A stretch of DNA of 60,581 bases from Nocardia sp. BSTN01 (GCF_015354405.1 NZ_JADKYP010000046.1:1-60581), one strand, 5' to 3'. Positions 35,387-44,107 are shown, counted from the first letter of the stretch. Translations and numbers: made by a program. Notes: generated by a model not told the origin, from the sequence alone.

Positions 35387-35707
35387 GTGCACAGGATCGA
35401 GACCTGGGCACGGCCATCGGAGGTGGCGTCCGGCAGTGGGGTCGTGGAACAACTGAGTTCGATGGAGTTGTTCGTTGCGGGCGCGATTTCCGGGGGTGAT
35501 TTTGCTCGGGCGTGGTTGAGAGCGCGGCGGACTTCGCTACGGTCAGGGGAACGGGTGCGAGAGTCGTTCGGACGGCTGCTGGACTGCGTGTTCTATGCCC
35601 TCGAGGAGTACGCCATTGATCCTGCTCAGCGCGAGGATGGGGATCTCACGGACGCTGCGCTGTGCGGGATTGTGCAGGATGCGCTGCACGGGCTGCGGGC
35701 ACTCTGA
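35387..35707 (+). CDS. Colicin-immunity-domain-like protein
   Basis: 106 aa, all-helical. The pattern ELFVAGAISGGDFARAWLRA, then LLDCVFYALEEYAIDP and DLTDAALCGIVQDAL, matches actinobacterial colicin-D-immunity-like proteins from memory (helix, ERxREPF-type loop, FYALEDY helix). It closes the immunity array with a GTG start at 35387. In 35755-35869 a further coding-like stretch (DDEIIPPATTLDHIEQWLDE) without a start may be the tail of one more decayed member. Confidence 0.6.
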   Translation: MHRIETWARPSEVASGSGVVEQLSSMELFVAGAISGGDFARAWLRARRTSLRSGERVRESFGRLLDCVFYALEEYAIDPAQREDGDLTDAALCGIVQDALHGLRAL

Positions 35708-35869
35708 ACTGCGCTCAGGGTCGCCACCAGCGAGCGAATCCTTCTACGCCAGGGGAGAACGGTGCCCGGCGCGTGGACGGCTGCTGGACGCGGAAGACGA
35801 CGAAATAATCCCTCCCGCAACGACTCTCGATCACATCGAGCAGTGGCTCGACGAAGGAGAATTCGCCGA

Positions 35870-36643
35870 TCAGGGGCGCGAATGCACGCCCTCGCGTACC
35901 TCCGCGGTGGTGCGGGTGATCATGTCCCGCACCTGTGCGGTCATTCGCCTGGAATCGGTCGGTTTGATGCGCAGGATGCGGTCGCCGAAGATCGCGTACC
36001 GGCCGTCGTCGACGAAATCGGTGATCTGGAAGTCCTTGCGGCCCTGAGTATGCCGATTGTCGGGGCTGCCCCATGGGTAGGCGGCGATGTGGAAGGTCGC
36101 GGTGGTGGGGCGTTTCAGGAAGCGGGACAGCTGTTCCTTCGGGCCGACGAGCCAGGGATCGCGGACGTGGGCTGCGGGGGCTTCCAGATCTTCGACCGGG
36201 ATGTTCAGCGGTTTGCCTTGTCCCTCAGCACATTCGGGAAGCTGCGCAATCACCGCGGCGGCGACGCGATCGGATTCGACAATGGAGAGGTGTACCGCGC
36301 CGCCGACCGTATCCTCCGGTCCCGGCTCCTGCACCGCGATCACGCCGTGGCGATCCCGCACGGCGGCGTGGACGCGGATCCGGTGTTCGCGGCCGCGCCC
36401 GCGGAACCCCGCGATCTCGATGCGGACCTCGGGATCGAACAGCACCTGGATGGCACGGTCGAGATCCTCGTCCCATTGCGGCAGCAGGACCTGCGCGATG
36501 CGCTGTCGCGTGCGGTTCACATCCTCCAGCGTCGGTTCGGCGGTGAACCGGTGTGCCAGCGGATACGGCAGCACATCGCGTCCCGTCGCATCCCACAGCA
36601 CACGGAACTCGGCCGCATCGAACCGCCATCTTCTATCACTCAT
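35870..36643 (-). CDS. EspG-family type VII secretion chaperone
   Basis: 257 aa with the EspG (ESX secretion-associated) family layout: N-terminal RWRFDAAEFRVLWDATGRDVLPYP, a central beta-rich core and a C-terminal helical segment. EspG proteins bind PE/PPE-type pairs in the cytoplasm, keep them soluble and hand them to the ESX ATPase. The PPE-like gene directly upstream in the same direction is the obvious client. No eccC or other apparatus gene is present, so the partner machine lies elsewhere. Confidence 0.85.
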   Translation of the reverse strand: MSDRRWRFDAAEFRVLWDATGRDVLPYPLAHRFTAEPTLEDVNRTRQRIAQVLLPQWDEDLDRAIQVLFDPEVRIEIAGFRGRGREHRIRVHAAVRDRHGVIAVQEPGPEDTVGGAVHLSIVESDRVAAAVIAQLPECAEGQGKPLNIPVEDLEAPAAHVRDPWLVGPKEQLSRFLKRPTTATFHIAAYPWGSPDNRHTQGRKDFQITDFVDDGRYAIFGDRILRIKPTDSRRMTAQVRDMITRTTAEVREGVHSRP

Positions 36644-36671
36644 CGCACCGAACTCCTGCCCACGACCGCCA

Positions 36672-37970
36672 CTACTCGCCGATGACCGGAGGAACGGTCT
36701 TCGGAAGTTGCGGGATACCGGTCAACTCGTCACCGTTCTCCTGGTTGATCAGGTAGTCGGCGACGCTCTTGGTGCGTTCTTCTTCCTTGTCGCCCTTGCC
36801 GCGCCCGGCGCCACCCATGCCGGGCATACCGCTGGCGCCTGCCCGAGCCGCCGAGGCCGCGGCGCGTCCGCCTGCTCCGGCCAGCGCACCGGGCTGGACT
36901 CCGCCGGGCACACTGCTGCCGTGTCCGTTGGGGCCGTTGGCCCCGCCGAGGCCACCCCCGAGACCGCTGCCGCCCGACAGGGACGAACCGGAGGAGCCGA
37001 GCGAGCTCGGGGCGAGACCGGAAGGAGTCGTCGCCGACGAGGGATCGGTGCGGGCCTGATCGCCGGCATTCTGCGAGCCGTCCGATTGGCCGTTCCCGGA
37101 CGGATTCGTCTGCGACGTCTGCGAATTCGAACCCTGGCCGTTCTGGTTCTGATCACCCGGTTTGGGCTGGTTCGTGTCGTGCGTACCGCCGGGGCCGGAC
37201 GGTCCGGGACCGTTGCCGCCCGGGCGCCACGAGGTCGGCGGCGGCTGGTCGCCCGGTCCGGCCGGATCCTGCGTGTTCGGTTTCGGAATGACCGGGACGC
37301 CGGTATCGCTTTCGTGGACGACCGGGGCGTAGACGGTGGTCAACACACGCTTGGCCTCGGTATACGCGTTGTTGTAGGCCGTGACATCGTCTCGCCAGCC
37401 CTTGCCCACAACGAGATTCACCGCGTTGCTGACTCCGGACCGGTGGCCCGGCACATGCGGCACCAGCGATTTCGTCGGCGCCAGGCCCGTCGCCAGCTCC
37501 GCCAGCTTGTTACTGGTCAGCGCGGCGGCTTTGGCAACCTTGGACGCCTGCGAGGTGTAGTCCGTCACTGCCTTCGCCGCGGCATTGCGGGACTGGCCGC
37601 GCCAGATGCCGTCGTTGGTGGCCTTGCTCATTGCCTGCTGGAACGTCGTCAACGAGGCGGTTTCCTGGGTGCCGATCTTGTTCCAGGCATCCTTGAGGTT
37701 GTTGACCGCCTCCAGGTCGATCTTGTCGACCTTCTCGCGCAGGGTAGCGAGGTCGTGCCGTTCGAAGTTGTCGGTGGTCTGCACCGACGGCGTGCGGAAA
37801 TCGCCCTCGAAACCGATTGCGCGGGCGTCGTTCCGGACGCCGTCGCGCGTGGTGTTGAACTTGCCCTGCAATTCGTACGGATTCTGGATATGCGAGGGAT
37901 CGCGCCCCTGCGTCCAGTTCGTAAGAACCTCGCCGACGAACGCGCCGAACCCCTCCGGCAAATAACTCAT
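36672..37970 (-). CDS. PPE-like/EspB-like type VII secretion substrate
   Basis: 432 aa. The N-terminal helical domain (about 1-215) carries a WRG turn in ATNDGIWRGQSRNAAAKAV, the WxG position of PPE/EspB-type proteins. A long Gly/Ser/Pro/Asn/Gln-rich low-complexity region (about 230-385) leads to a short conserved-looking tail (EEERTKSVADYLINQENGDE). The ATG at 37970 sits five bases from the upstream gene's stop. It is probably exported with the small ESX protein encoded just upstream, aided by EspG. Role after export unknown. Confidence 0.75.
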   Translation of the reverse strand: MSYLPEGFGAFVGEVLTNWTQGRDPSHIQNPYELQGKFNTTRDGVRNDARAIGFEGDFRTPSVQTTDNFERHDLATLREKVDKIDLEAVNNLKDAWNKIGTQETASLTTFQQAMSKATNDGIWRGQSRNAAAKAVTDYTSQASKVAKAAALTSNKLAELATGLAPTKSLVPHVPGHRSGVSNAVNLVVGKGWRDDVTAYNNAYTEAKRVLTTVYAPVVHESDTGVPVIPKPNTQDPAGPGDQPPPTSWRPGGNGPGPSGPGGTHDTNQPKPGDQNQNGQGSNSQTSQTNPSGNGQSDGSQNAGDQARTDPSSATTPSGLAPSSLGSSGSSLSGGSGLGGGLGGANGPNGHGSSVPGGVQPGALAGAGGRAAASAARAGASGMPGMGGAGRGKGDKEEERTKSVADYLINQENGDELTGIPQLPKTVPPVIGE

Positions 37971-37975
37971 GACGA

Positions 37976-38356
37976 CTACCTGCCCGCCGGGTCGGTGGCT
38001 GCTATCTGCGCGGCGTTGCCGACGTCCTGGCCGGTGAGGTGTTTGATGGACTGCGCCATCACCTCGCGCATGTTCTTGACGGTTTCGATGTGGTCCTTGA
38101 TGACCTGGTCGACCGAATTCGGTTCGCCGGTGGCCTGTTTCAGGTAGCCGCCTTCGAGGGCGTGGCCCATGTCGAAGTCGCCGAAGCCGGAGACGCGCTG
38201 AGTCAGTTGCGCAACGTTGAACAGCCCTTGCAGCTCTGTCAGTCGTGTGTCGCAGGCCGCGAGGCACTCACGAGCAACGGCTTCGTTGTCCAGATACAGT
38301 TCGCCGCCGCGCGCTTGCTCGGCGAACGTCTTCCACGTCTCTACTTCACCGGCCAT
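37976..38356 (-). CDS. Small ESX/WXG100-like protein
   Basis: 126 aa from the ATG at 38356, which has GGAGGAAC ahead of it. Two long helices (WKTFAEQARGGELYLDNEA and DTRLTELQGLFNVAQLTQRV) give the four-helix-bundle partner expected for the PPE-like protein. The turn lacks a strict WXG. It lies between the lipoprotein and the PPE-like gene with gaps of 27 and 5 bp, so the set is one operon. The likely role is co-secreted partner. Confidence 0.65.
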   Translation of the reverse strand: MAGEVETWKTFAEQARGGELYLDNEAVARECLAACDTRLTELQGLFNVAQLTQRVSGFGDFDMGHALEGGYLKQATGEPNSVDQVIKDHIETVKNMREVMAQSIKHLTGQDVGNAAQIAATDPAGR

Positions 38357-38383
38357 GTCTGTTCCTCCCCTTCTGGTCGACAA

Positions 38384-38935
38384 TCACGCCGGCAGCAGCG
38401 GGACAAGCAGTTCGCCGACGTTGTGCAGTGTGGCGCACGGATCACCGGGATTGTCCACGATGAGGCTGTTGGTGATCACTATTTCGACGATGCCCTGCTG
38501 AGCAGCGAAAACGGCGTCGCACGTGTCGTTTTTGGATGCACCCTCGACCCGATATTGCTGTCCCTTGCGACCGGCAAGTACTACGTCCTGAAAGTCGACG
38601 TTGCCCTCTTTGTTCTGGATCTCCTGCACAGAGCGCTTACCCGACAGCACGTTGACGGTGTACTGCTTCCCCTTCCAGTTGCAGATCTCCCATCCGCTCT
38701 GATGCACCCCCGCGATCCCGCTTTCCTTCGTCGCGGGATCCACCCCCGTCTTCTGCAACACATCATCCGGGATCTGCGTACAAGGATCCCACAACTTCAC
38801 CGCCGCAGCGCTGGTCGTGGACCCGCTCCCCCCGTCGTCTCCGCTGTTGCATGCGGCGAGCACCGGCACGACCGCCGCCAGCAGAACTATCGCGAGTCGG
38901 CGAGCAGCCACCGTCCGCCCCCTTCGGTTGATCAT
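38384..38935 (-). CDS. DUF3558-type lipoprotein
   Basis: 183 aa. The lipoprotein signal has lipobox LAAC (VVPVLAACNSG). The mature domain matches DUF3558: WDPCTQIPDDVLQKTGVDP, WEICNWKGKQY, then CDAVF and PCATL with four paired cysteines likely forming disulfides. The family is common in Nocardia and mycobacteria, of unknown function, and often encoded beside ESX substrates. It leads the operon of ESX-related genes on this strand. Anchored at the outer face of the cytoplasmic membrane. Confidence 0.85.
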   Translation of the reverse strand: MINRRGRTVAARRLAIVLLAAVVPVLAACNSGDDGGSGSTTSAAAVKLWDPCTQIPDDVLQKTGVDPATKESGIAGVHQSGWEICNWKGKQYTVNVLSGKRSVQEIQNKEGNVDFQDVVLAGRKGQQYRVEGASKNDTCDAVFAAQQGIVEIVITNSLIVDNPGDPCATLHNVGELLVPLLPA

Positions 38936-39037
38936 GCTTGCACCTGGTCAGGCGACTTTATCAAATCGGTTCAACCGGACGGGGTGGTCGAGACGCCCCC
39001 TAGGGTGCCTGGCGCCGCGCGGAAAAACCTCTATTGT

Positions 39038-39051
39038 GAACATCAGTGTTC
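39038..39051. promoter_or_regulatory. Inverted repeat upstream of the SDR gene
   Basis: GAACA (39038-39042) and TGTTC (39047-39051) flank a 4-nt spacer, 20 bp before the SDR start. The shape suits a TetR-type dimer site overlapping the promoter. No cognate regulator is adjacent. Confidence 0.4.
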
Positions 39052-39071
39052 GTAAAAAAGGGGAGACGACG

Positions 39072-39929
39072 ATGAAAGATCTGACCGGCCGGAAGTGCCT
39101 GATCACCGGCGCTGCCAGCGGGATCGGCCGGGCGACCGCGATGGCTGCCGCGGCAGCGGGGATGCGGCTGGTGCTGACCGATATCGACGCCGACGGGCTG
39201 GCCGAGACGGCCGCCGGTATCCGTGCCGGCGGGGGTGAGGTGCTCGAGGAGCAGGTGCTCGACGTCTCCGACTACGAGGCGGTGACCACGTGGGCGAAGC
39301 GCGTGCAAGACGAGTACGGGAGCCTCGACGTGGTCATGAATATCGCCGGCATCGCCACCTGGGGCACGGTCGAGAACCTCGAACACCGGCATTGGAAGTC
39401 GATGGTCGATGTGAATCTGATGGGCCCGATCCACATCATCGAGAACTTCGTGCCGCCGATGGTGGCCGCGGGACGCGGCGGTCATCTGGTCAATGTCTCC
39501 TCGGCCGCGGGACTGCTCGCGCTGCCGTGGCATGCCGCTTACAGCGCCGCGAAATTCGGGCTGCGCGGAGTGTCGGAGGTGCTGCGATTCGACTTGGAGC
39601 GCCACGACATCGGCGTGAGCCTGGTGGTGCCGGGGGCGGTGCGCACGCCGCTGGTGGGCACCGTGCAGATCGTCGGTGTGGATCGCGACGATCCGCGGGT
39701 GCGGCGGATGGTGAAGCTGTTCGAGGGGCATGCGGTCACGCCGGAAAAAGTCGCCGACCGGATCATCGCCGGTGTCCGGCACAATCGCTTCCTGGTGCAC
39801 ACCTCGCCCGATATCCGCATCGGGTACTGGTTCGCCCGCAAGTTCGCGTGGCCGTACGAGGTGGTGGCGCGAATCGCCAACCGCGAGTTCGCGAAACTGC
39901 TGCCTGCGCCGGCGCGCGGCACTCAGTAG
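39072..39929 (+). CDS. Short-chain dehydrogenase/reductase
   Basis: 285 aa. The Rossmann signature TGAASGIGRA, the NIAG motif (MNIAGIATWG) and the catalytic Ser-Tyr-Lys set (VSSAAGL then YSAAKFG) are intact, so it is an active NAD(P)-dependent oxidoreductase by pattern. An Asp after strand 2 (LVLTDIDADG) favours NAD(H). The extended C-terminus (FARKFAWPYEVVARIANREF) is like mycobacterial SDRs acting on lipid or steroid-like substrates; the substrate is unknown. The 3' end overlaps the convergent LppU-like gene by seven bases. Confidence 0.9.
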   Translation: MKDLTGRKCLITGAASGIGRATAMAAAAAGMRLVLTDIDADGLAETAAGIRAGGGEVLEEQVLDVSDYEAVTTWAKRVQDEYGSLDVVMNIAGIATWGTVENLEHRHWKSMVDVNLMGPIHIIENFVPPMVAAGRGGHLVNVSSAAGLLALPWHAAYSAAKFGLRGVSEVLRFDLERHDIGVSLVVPGAVRTPLVGTVQIVGVDRDDPRVRRMVKLFEGHAVTPEKVADRIIAGVRHNRFLVHTSPDIRIGYWFARKFAWPYEVVARIANREFAKLLPAPARGTQ

Positions 39930-40603
39930 TGCGTCACGCAGACCACGAAACGCCTTTCGTTGTAGACGAATCCGCGATCACCGTCGGAGCAGCTGTTGAC
40001 GTCGGTGGTGCCGTTCTTGATCTCCACCACCCGCACCCGGCCGGGGGCGGCGGTGGCACAGTCGACGGGAGTGGGGCTGCCGTCGGCGATATTCATACAA
40101 CTGCCGGTGACCCAGTTGAAGTCGAGGCAGAGCGTGTCGGTGGCGCCGCCGGGCAGCGTCTCGGCCACCGCGCGATCCGCGTCTGCCGGGCAGTGCGCGC
40201 CCGCGACGGCCTTGGCGGTGATCTTGTAACGCGAATCGGTACTCGCACAGGCGGTTTTCTGAACGGGAGCACCGGCGTCGGTCGCGGCGACGACCGCCGC
40301 CACACAATCGCCGACGGCCACCGTCTCACCCTCATGCTTCTGATCGGCGCCTTTGTTCAGCACCAGCGGCTCGTCCGAGGTCGAGGCGGTGACGCTGGTG
40401 CCGGGCGGCTGGGCCGGCGCCTCGGCGGCAACGGGAGCGACGGTGGTGGTCGGTGATACCGCTGCCGCGGCATGGGTTTCGTCCGAATGATGACGCCCGG
40501 CGGTGAACGACAGCGCGGCGGCGATCAGACATGCCGCCGACAGCGCAGCGGCAATCACGAAACCCGTCAGGGTGACACCGGCTTGAACACGTCGGCGCGA
40601 CAC
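39923..40603 (-). CDS. Membrane-anchored LppU/SCO3897-like protein
   Basis: 226 aa from the GTG at 40603, which has TGGAGGA upstream; a GTG 36 bases earlier lacks a site. One N-terminal membrane helix (about 10-35), a Thr/Ala/Pro linker, then a small cysteine-rich extracytoplasmic domain with six Cys (GDCV, TACAS, AHCP, LCLDFNWVTGSCM, DCATA) plus a late VNSCSDGD and FVVCVTHY. The GDCV...C...C pattern resembles LppU-type domains. Function unknown. Confidence 0.65.
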   Translation of the reverse strand: MSRRRVQAGVTLTGFVIAAALSAACLIAAALSFTAGRHHSDETHAAAAVSPTTTVAPVAAEAPAQPPGTSVTASTSDEPLVLNKGADQKHEGETVAVGDCVAAVVAATDAGAPVQKTACASTDSRYKITAKAVAGAHCPADADRAVAETLPGGATDTLCLDFNWVTGSCMNIADGSPTPVDCATAAPGRVRVVEIKNGTTDVNSCSDGDRGFVYNERRFVVCVTHY

Positions 40604-40904
40604 GTACTCGTCCTCCAGAGCGGTAACACTTCGAACCACCCCGAACGATGATCGAAGAACACTTGCGGATTTGCAGACCTCGCAAATGCTTACACGATCC
40701 GGCCGTTCGCGTCGAGGCCACCGCGGGACCCAGGGTCGGAAAATAGAAATCTTTCTTTTTCACTAATTCCCGACGATCACAATCGTGCAACATTGCCGCC
40801 GTAGAGGTTTCGCAATTCCCGAGTCTGGCAAAAAGCGCTCGACGCGTTATTGTCAGCTTCCGTCCGGGCCGTTCGGCCGGAAGTCTCGTGAGAAGGAATC
40901 CTGA
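40604..40904. other. Divergent intergenic region with an AT-rich patch
   Basis: About 300 bp with no gene. The middle (about 40738-40770) is strikingly AT-rich (GAAATCTTTC palindrome within an A/T run), which marks a likely promoter area for the divergent LppU-like and glycine-zipper genes. No RNA gene seen. Confidence 0.4.
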
Positions 40905-41525
40905 ATGAAGTTCGGCACGTTCGCCGCAACCTCGATCCTGGCGGTGGCCACGGTCGGGATCACCGCGGGAACCGTGAACGCCAGTCCCCCGGCCGCACCA
41001 CCGGCCGCCGCCAAGGAGATCACCACCTCCGGAACCGACCGCGGAGTCACCTACCACGCTGTGCTCAGCGACTTTTCGCGAGTCCTGACCACTGTCGTCG
41101 AGCACGGGCGATTCGAGGTGAACAAGGATGCGACCGCTGTCGCCCTCAAGTCCGACAACGGCACCGACCTCGTCACGGTGCCGCTGACGTACCGGATGGC
41201 CGGCAGCACGGTTCACGTCGCGCAACACATCAGCGACGACGGGCACAAGGTCGTGCTCGAGCCCAAGGCCACCGCCACCGAGATCGGCGAGATGCAGCCG
41301 ATCAATTCGATGGCGCGGCTCACCAACGAAATCAATCAGAACGTCGTCGGCCTGGTGGCCGGTGGCGTGCTCGGCGGCCTGATCGGCGCCGTACTCGGGA
41401 TGGGCTTCTTCAGCATCATCACCGGGCCGATCGGCATGGTGGTCGGCGCCATCGCGGGTGGATACGCGATGGGCGGCCAGCCGTTCCTGGACGCCGTCAA
41501 CGCGGTCGTCAGCGGGCAGCCCTGA
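40905..41525 (+). CDS. Secreted glycine-zipper protein, member 1 of a three-gene family
   Basis: 206 aa. A signal peptide (about 1-27, TAGTVNAS) is followed by a beta-rich domain (about 45-130; VVLEPKATATEIGEM) and a C-terminal hydrophobic block (about 145-206) of GxxxG-like helices (GLVAGGVLGGLIGAVLG, then GPIGMVVGAIAGGYAMGG). Same plan as the paired genes at 52575 and 53526 but diverged. It resembles the Nocardia DUF8020-type secreted proteins, from memory. The glycine zippers suggest membrane insertion or oligomer formation at the envelope. AAGGA precedes the ATG, and a terminator follows. Confidence 0.75.
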   Translation: MKFGTFAATSILAVATVGITAGTVNASPPAAPPAAAKEITTSGTDRGVTYHAVLSDFSRVLTTVVEHGRFEVNKDATAVALKSDNGTDLVTVPLTYRMAGSTVHVAQHISDDGHKVVLEPKATATEIGEMQPINSMARLTNEINQNVVGLVAGGVLGGLIGAVLGMGFFSIITGPIGMVVGAIAGGYAMGGQPFLDAVNAVVSGQP

Positions 41526-41530
41526 TCCGG

Positions 41531-41572
41531 ACCGGTGTCGCGGAGCGGACCGCGCCGCGCCGCGACACCGGT
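41531..41572 (+). terminator. Hairpin terminator after the glycine-zipper gene
   Basis: ACCGGTGTCGCGG (41531-41543) and CCGCGACACCGGT (41560-41572) form a perfect 13-bp stem followed by TT, 6 bp beyond the stop of the preceding gene. Confidence 0.7.
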
Positions 41573-41634
41573 TTCGGCGAATTCTCAGGCGTTTTCGCTT
41601 GCACCCCCGGCGAATTCGTGGCTCAATCCGAAGG

Positions 41635-42306
41635 ATGGCCGGGGAACCGTATAGATGGGTCGCCACAGGCGAGACCGATATGGTCGAACTGCGCGATCCG
41701 GTGTCCGGGCGCGCGGTCGAGATCGTGCGGCCCTCGGACGACGACCTGCCCGCTCCGCTACTGCGCGAGGTCGAGACCTTGGTATTCGACTGGGCCAATC
41801 TGCTCACCCAGTACGAGGCGTGGTCGGATCTGCACACGCTGTACCGCAGCGAGCCGGATACCGTTCTCTGGGCCCTGAGCTGGCTGCTGGCGCTCTGGGC
41901 GGTCGTCGGTGAGACGCGGACCGGCAAACCGGCCGACGCGATCATCCGCGACCTGGACTACCGCGGGGGCTGGCGGGATCTGCGCAACGCGGAGGACGAG
42001 CGGATCTGGACCGGATTGACGCAACGCGTACGACTGGGCGGCATCGCCGCACTCACGGAGGATCCGCGTGCGGTGCGGGCCTATCACGACGCGTGCGTCG
42101 AACCGGCCGATATCGGCCCGATTCTGCTACGGCACACGCTGATTCACCTGGACGCGCTGAGTCAGGACATGGACCGCGCGGGGATGCGAGCGCGCGGGCT
42201 CGCCTCCACGGTGCTCGATCACACCGCTCCCGATCCCGGACCGCGGCGGCGGCTCTGTTTCCGGCCCTCGCGGCCCGGATCGGACGGGTTACGCGACCTC
42301 GGCTGA
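41635..42306 (+). CDS. Hypothetical protein, 223 aa
   Basis: Not recognised. Soluble, Trp-rich helical protein (VFDWANLLTQYEAWSDLHTL; TVLWALSWLLALWAVVGE) with no signal peptide; one hydrophobic helix near residues 83-97 could be buried. The ATG at 41635 is chosen because upstream sequence in frame is Arg-rich and lacks coding character. The 3' end overlaps the convergent flavin reductase gene by 18 bp. Confidence 0.65.
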   Translation: MAGEPYRWVATGETDMVELRDPVSGRAVEIVRPSDDDLPAPLLREVETLVFDWANLLTQYEAWSDLHTLYRSEPDTVLWALSWLLALWAVVGETRTGKPADAIIRDLDYRGGWRDLRNAEDERIWTGLTQRVRLGGIAALTEDPRAVRAYHDACVEPADIGPILLRHTLIHLDALSQDMDRAGMRARGLASTVLDHTAPDPGPRRRLCFRPSRPGSDGLRDLG

Positions 42307-42813
42307 GGCCGGATCGGCGCCGGGATGCAGGCGGCGGAACCGGCTGCCGTGGAAGACCAGCGGTTCGTGCTGGGAGCGCGTCGCCAGGCGAGTGATCTGC
42401 ACCAGGACGACCTGATGGTCGCCGGCCGACACCTGGGTGTGCACGGTGCCCTCCAACCAGGCCGCCGCGCCGCCGACGAAGATGGACCCGCCCTCTCCCC
42501 GATGCAGGTCGACATCGCCGAAGCGGTCACCGTGGCGGCTACTCATCCGCTGCGCCGCCTCGTCCTGGTGGGCACTGAGCAGGCTCAGGCCCAAGCGCTG
42601 GGCGCCGACCAGCTTGGGCCAGGTGGTCGAGCTGTTCTGCACGCAGAACGACACCAGCGGCGGATCCAGGGATACGGGCACGAAGGTGCTCACCACCAAT
42701 CCGGCGGGCACGTCGTCGAATTCCGCGCAGACCGCGACCACCCCGCTCGGGAAATGCGCGAAAGCGCGACGCAAACCCGTACTGTCGGCGGGTATTTCGA
42801 TCAGATCAGACAT
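42289..42813 (-). CDS. Flavin reductase (NADH:FMN oxidoreductase, HpaC/RutF-like)
   Basis: 174 aa of the flavin reductase-like domain family: N-terminal FAHFPSGVVAVCAE, the VSTFVPVSLDPPLVSFCVQN flavin-binding stretch and the VLVQITRLATRSQHEPLVFH tail. Such proteins supply reduced FMN or FAD to two-component monooxygenases. It is the last gene of the minus-strand organosulfur cluster, 37 bp after the SfnB-like gene, and at least SfnG, the NtaA/DszA-type and the DszC-type enzymes here would need reduced flavin from it. Cytoplasmic. Confidence 0.88.
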   Translation of the reverse strand: MSDLIEIPADSTGLRRAFAHFPSGVVAVCAEFDDVPAGLVVSTFVPVSLDPPLVSFCVQNSSTTWPKLVGAQRLGLSLLSAHQDEAAQRMSSRHGDRFGDVDLHRGEGGSIFVGGAAAWLEGTVHTQVSAGDHQVVLVQITRLATRSQHEPLVFHGSRFRRLHPGADPASAEVA

Positions 42814-42850
42814 GGTTACCCACTTCTCGGCTTACTTCGCGGTCGCCGTA

Positions 42851-44107
42851 TCAGACGACGCCGTGCAACGGGGGTGGGGTGCCGTTGAGCACCGCGCGCC
42901 CGATGTGCTGGTACTTCCACCGCACCGGATCGTGCAGCGTATGTGTGCGGGCATTGCGCCAGAACCGGTCCAGATCGAGATTCGCCGCGGCACTGCGGGT
43001 CCCGCTCACCTCGAACAGGGCGGCGGATACCTCGTTCGCGGCCCGGTCCGAGGTGATCTTCGCGGTCGCGACCGCGATCGATGCCTCCGCCGCGAGCGCG
43101 GCCGCCGTCTCGGTGTCGAGGTCACCGACGTTCGTCTGCGCGACAACGCGATCCACCGTCCGGCCCGCCACCTCGAAGGTCGCCTCGGCGGCGGCCACGG
43201 TGACTGCCAGCTCGCCGATGCGCTGGATCACCAGTGGATCCTCACTCGCCCGATCGACCCCCGCCTCGAACCACGGGCGGCTCTTGGTGCGCACGAAGTC
43301 CGTGGCCGCGTCCAGCGCACCGCGGGCGATGCCCACATCGATCGCGACGTGCAGCAATTGCGCGAAGGCGCCGTAACCGGTGGGGGCGCGCACCGCCGCC
43401 GCCCGCGGAATCAGCTGGTCGGCGGTCACTCGCACCGCATCGAGTGTCACCGTCCCGCTGCCCGTCGTGCGCTGGCCGATGCCGTTCCAGTCGTCGACGA
43501 TCGTCACGCCGGCGGTATCGGCGGGCAGGAAGGCGATGTACTCGCCGGGATCGAGACCGCTACGCCCGTCGGGATCGTCCAGACGGGTCAGCACGGCCAG
43601 CAGATCCGCGAAAAGTGAACCCGTACAATAGAATTTGGTTCCGTCGATCCGGAATTCGCCGTCAACGAATTCGCCATCAACGGGACGCACGGTGGTGCCG
43701 ATTTCGGCGATGGTCGCGCTGCTGCGCTCCGACTGCGCGTTCGCGATCCGCGCACCGGCCAGCACTCGTCCGAAATAGCGTTCCCGCTGGGCACGAGTTC
43801 CCGCCAGCCGCAGCAGATTCAGATAGACGAAATGGCTGTGCGGAATCTGCGCGATATTCGGATCCGCCGCCGCCAGCAGCCGGAACACCTCCGCCACCTG
43901 TGCGGGCGCCAGATCCGCGCCACCGAATTCGGCCGGCACGGTGACGGCCAGCAGCCCACTGGCCGACAGCTGATCCAGTTCCCGGTGCGGCAACTCGCGG
44001 TCGCGGTCGCGCCGGGCCGCATCGACCGCGAACTGCGCGGCCAGGCGTGCCGCCGTCTCGTGAGCCTGGGCGGCGGAGGTGATCCGCGCGGCGGCGACGG
44101 CAGTCAT
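42851..44107 (-). CDS. SfnB/DszC-type flavin-dependent oxygenase of sulfur acquisition
   Basis: 418 aa of the acyl-CoA-dehydrogenase fold, closest in pattern to SfnB-family sulfur acquisition oxidoreductases: LSASGLLAVTVPAEFGGADL, IAQIPHSHFVYLN, and the C-terminal RFWRNARTHTLHDPVRWKYQ that replaces the acyl-CoA catalytic region and is shared with DszC. The ATG at 44107 overlaps the sfnG stop by four bases. The family acts on sulfides or sulfones with reduced flavin; the exact substrate is open. Confidence 0.88.
   Translation of the reverse strand: MTAVAAARITSAAQAHETAARLAAQFAVDAARRDRDRELPHRELDQLSASGLLAVTVPAEFGGADLAPAQVAEVFRLLAAADPNIAQIPHSHFVYLNLLRLAGTRAQRERYFGRVLAGARIANAQSERSSATIAEIGTTVRPVDGEFVDGEFRIDGTKFYCTGSLFADLLAVLTRLDDPDGRSGLDPGEYIAFLPADTAGVTIVDDWNGIGQRTTGSGTVTLDAVRVTADQLIPRAAAVRAPTGYGAFAQLLHVAIDVGIARGALDAATDFVRTKSRPWFEAGVDRASEDPLVIQRIGELAVTVAAAEATFEVAGRTVDRVVAQTNVGDLDTETAAALAAEASIAVATAKITSDRAANEVSAALFEVSGTRSAAANLDLDRFWRNARTHTLHDPVRWKYQHIGRAVLNGTPPPLHGVV

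Noticed and set aside
35595-36047. Plus-strand frame overlapping the EspG gene
   Set aside because: Only about 35 residues near 35755-35869 look coding; the rest is antisense to EspG. Noted as a possible remnant, not a gene.
26301-38935. Prophage or transposon explanation for the AT-richer region
   Set aside because: No integrase, transposase, terminal repeats, portal or capsid genes are visible; gene content fits a secretion-linked toxin and immunity locus.
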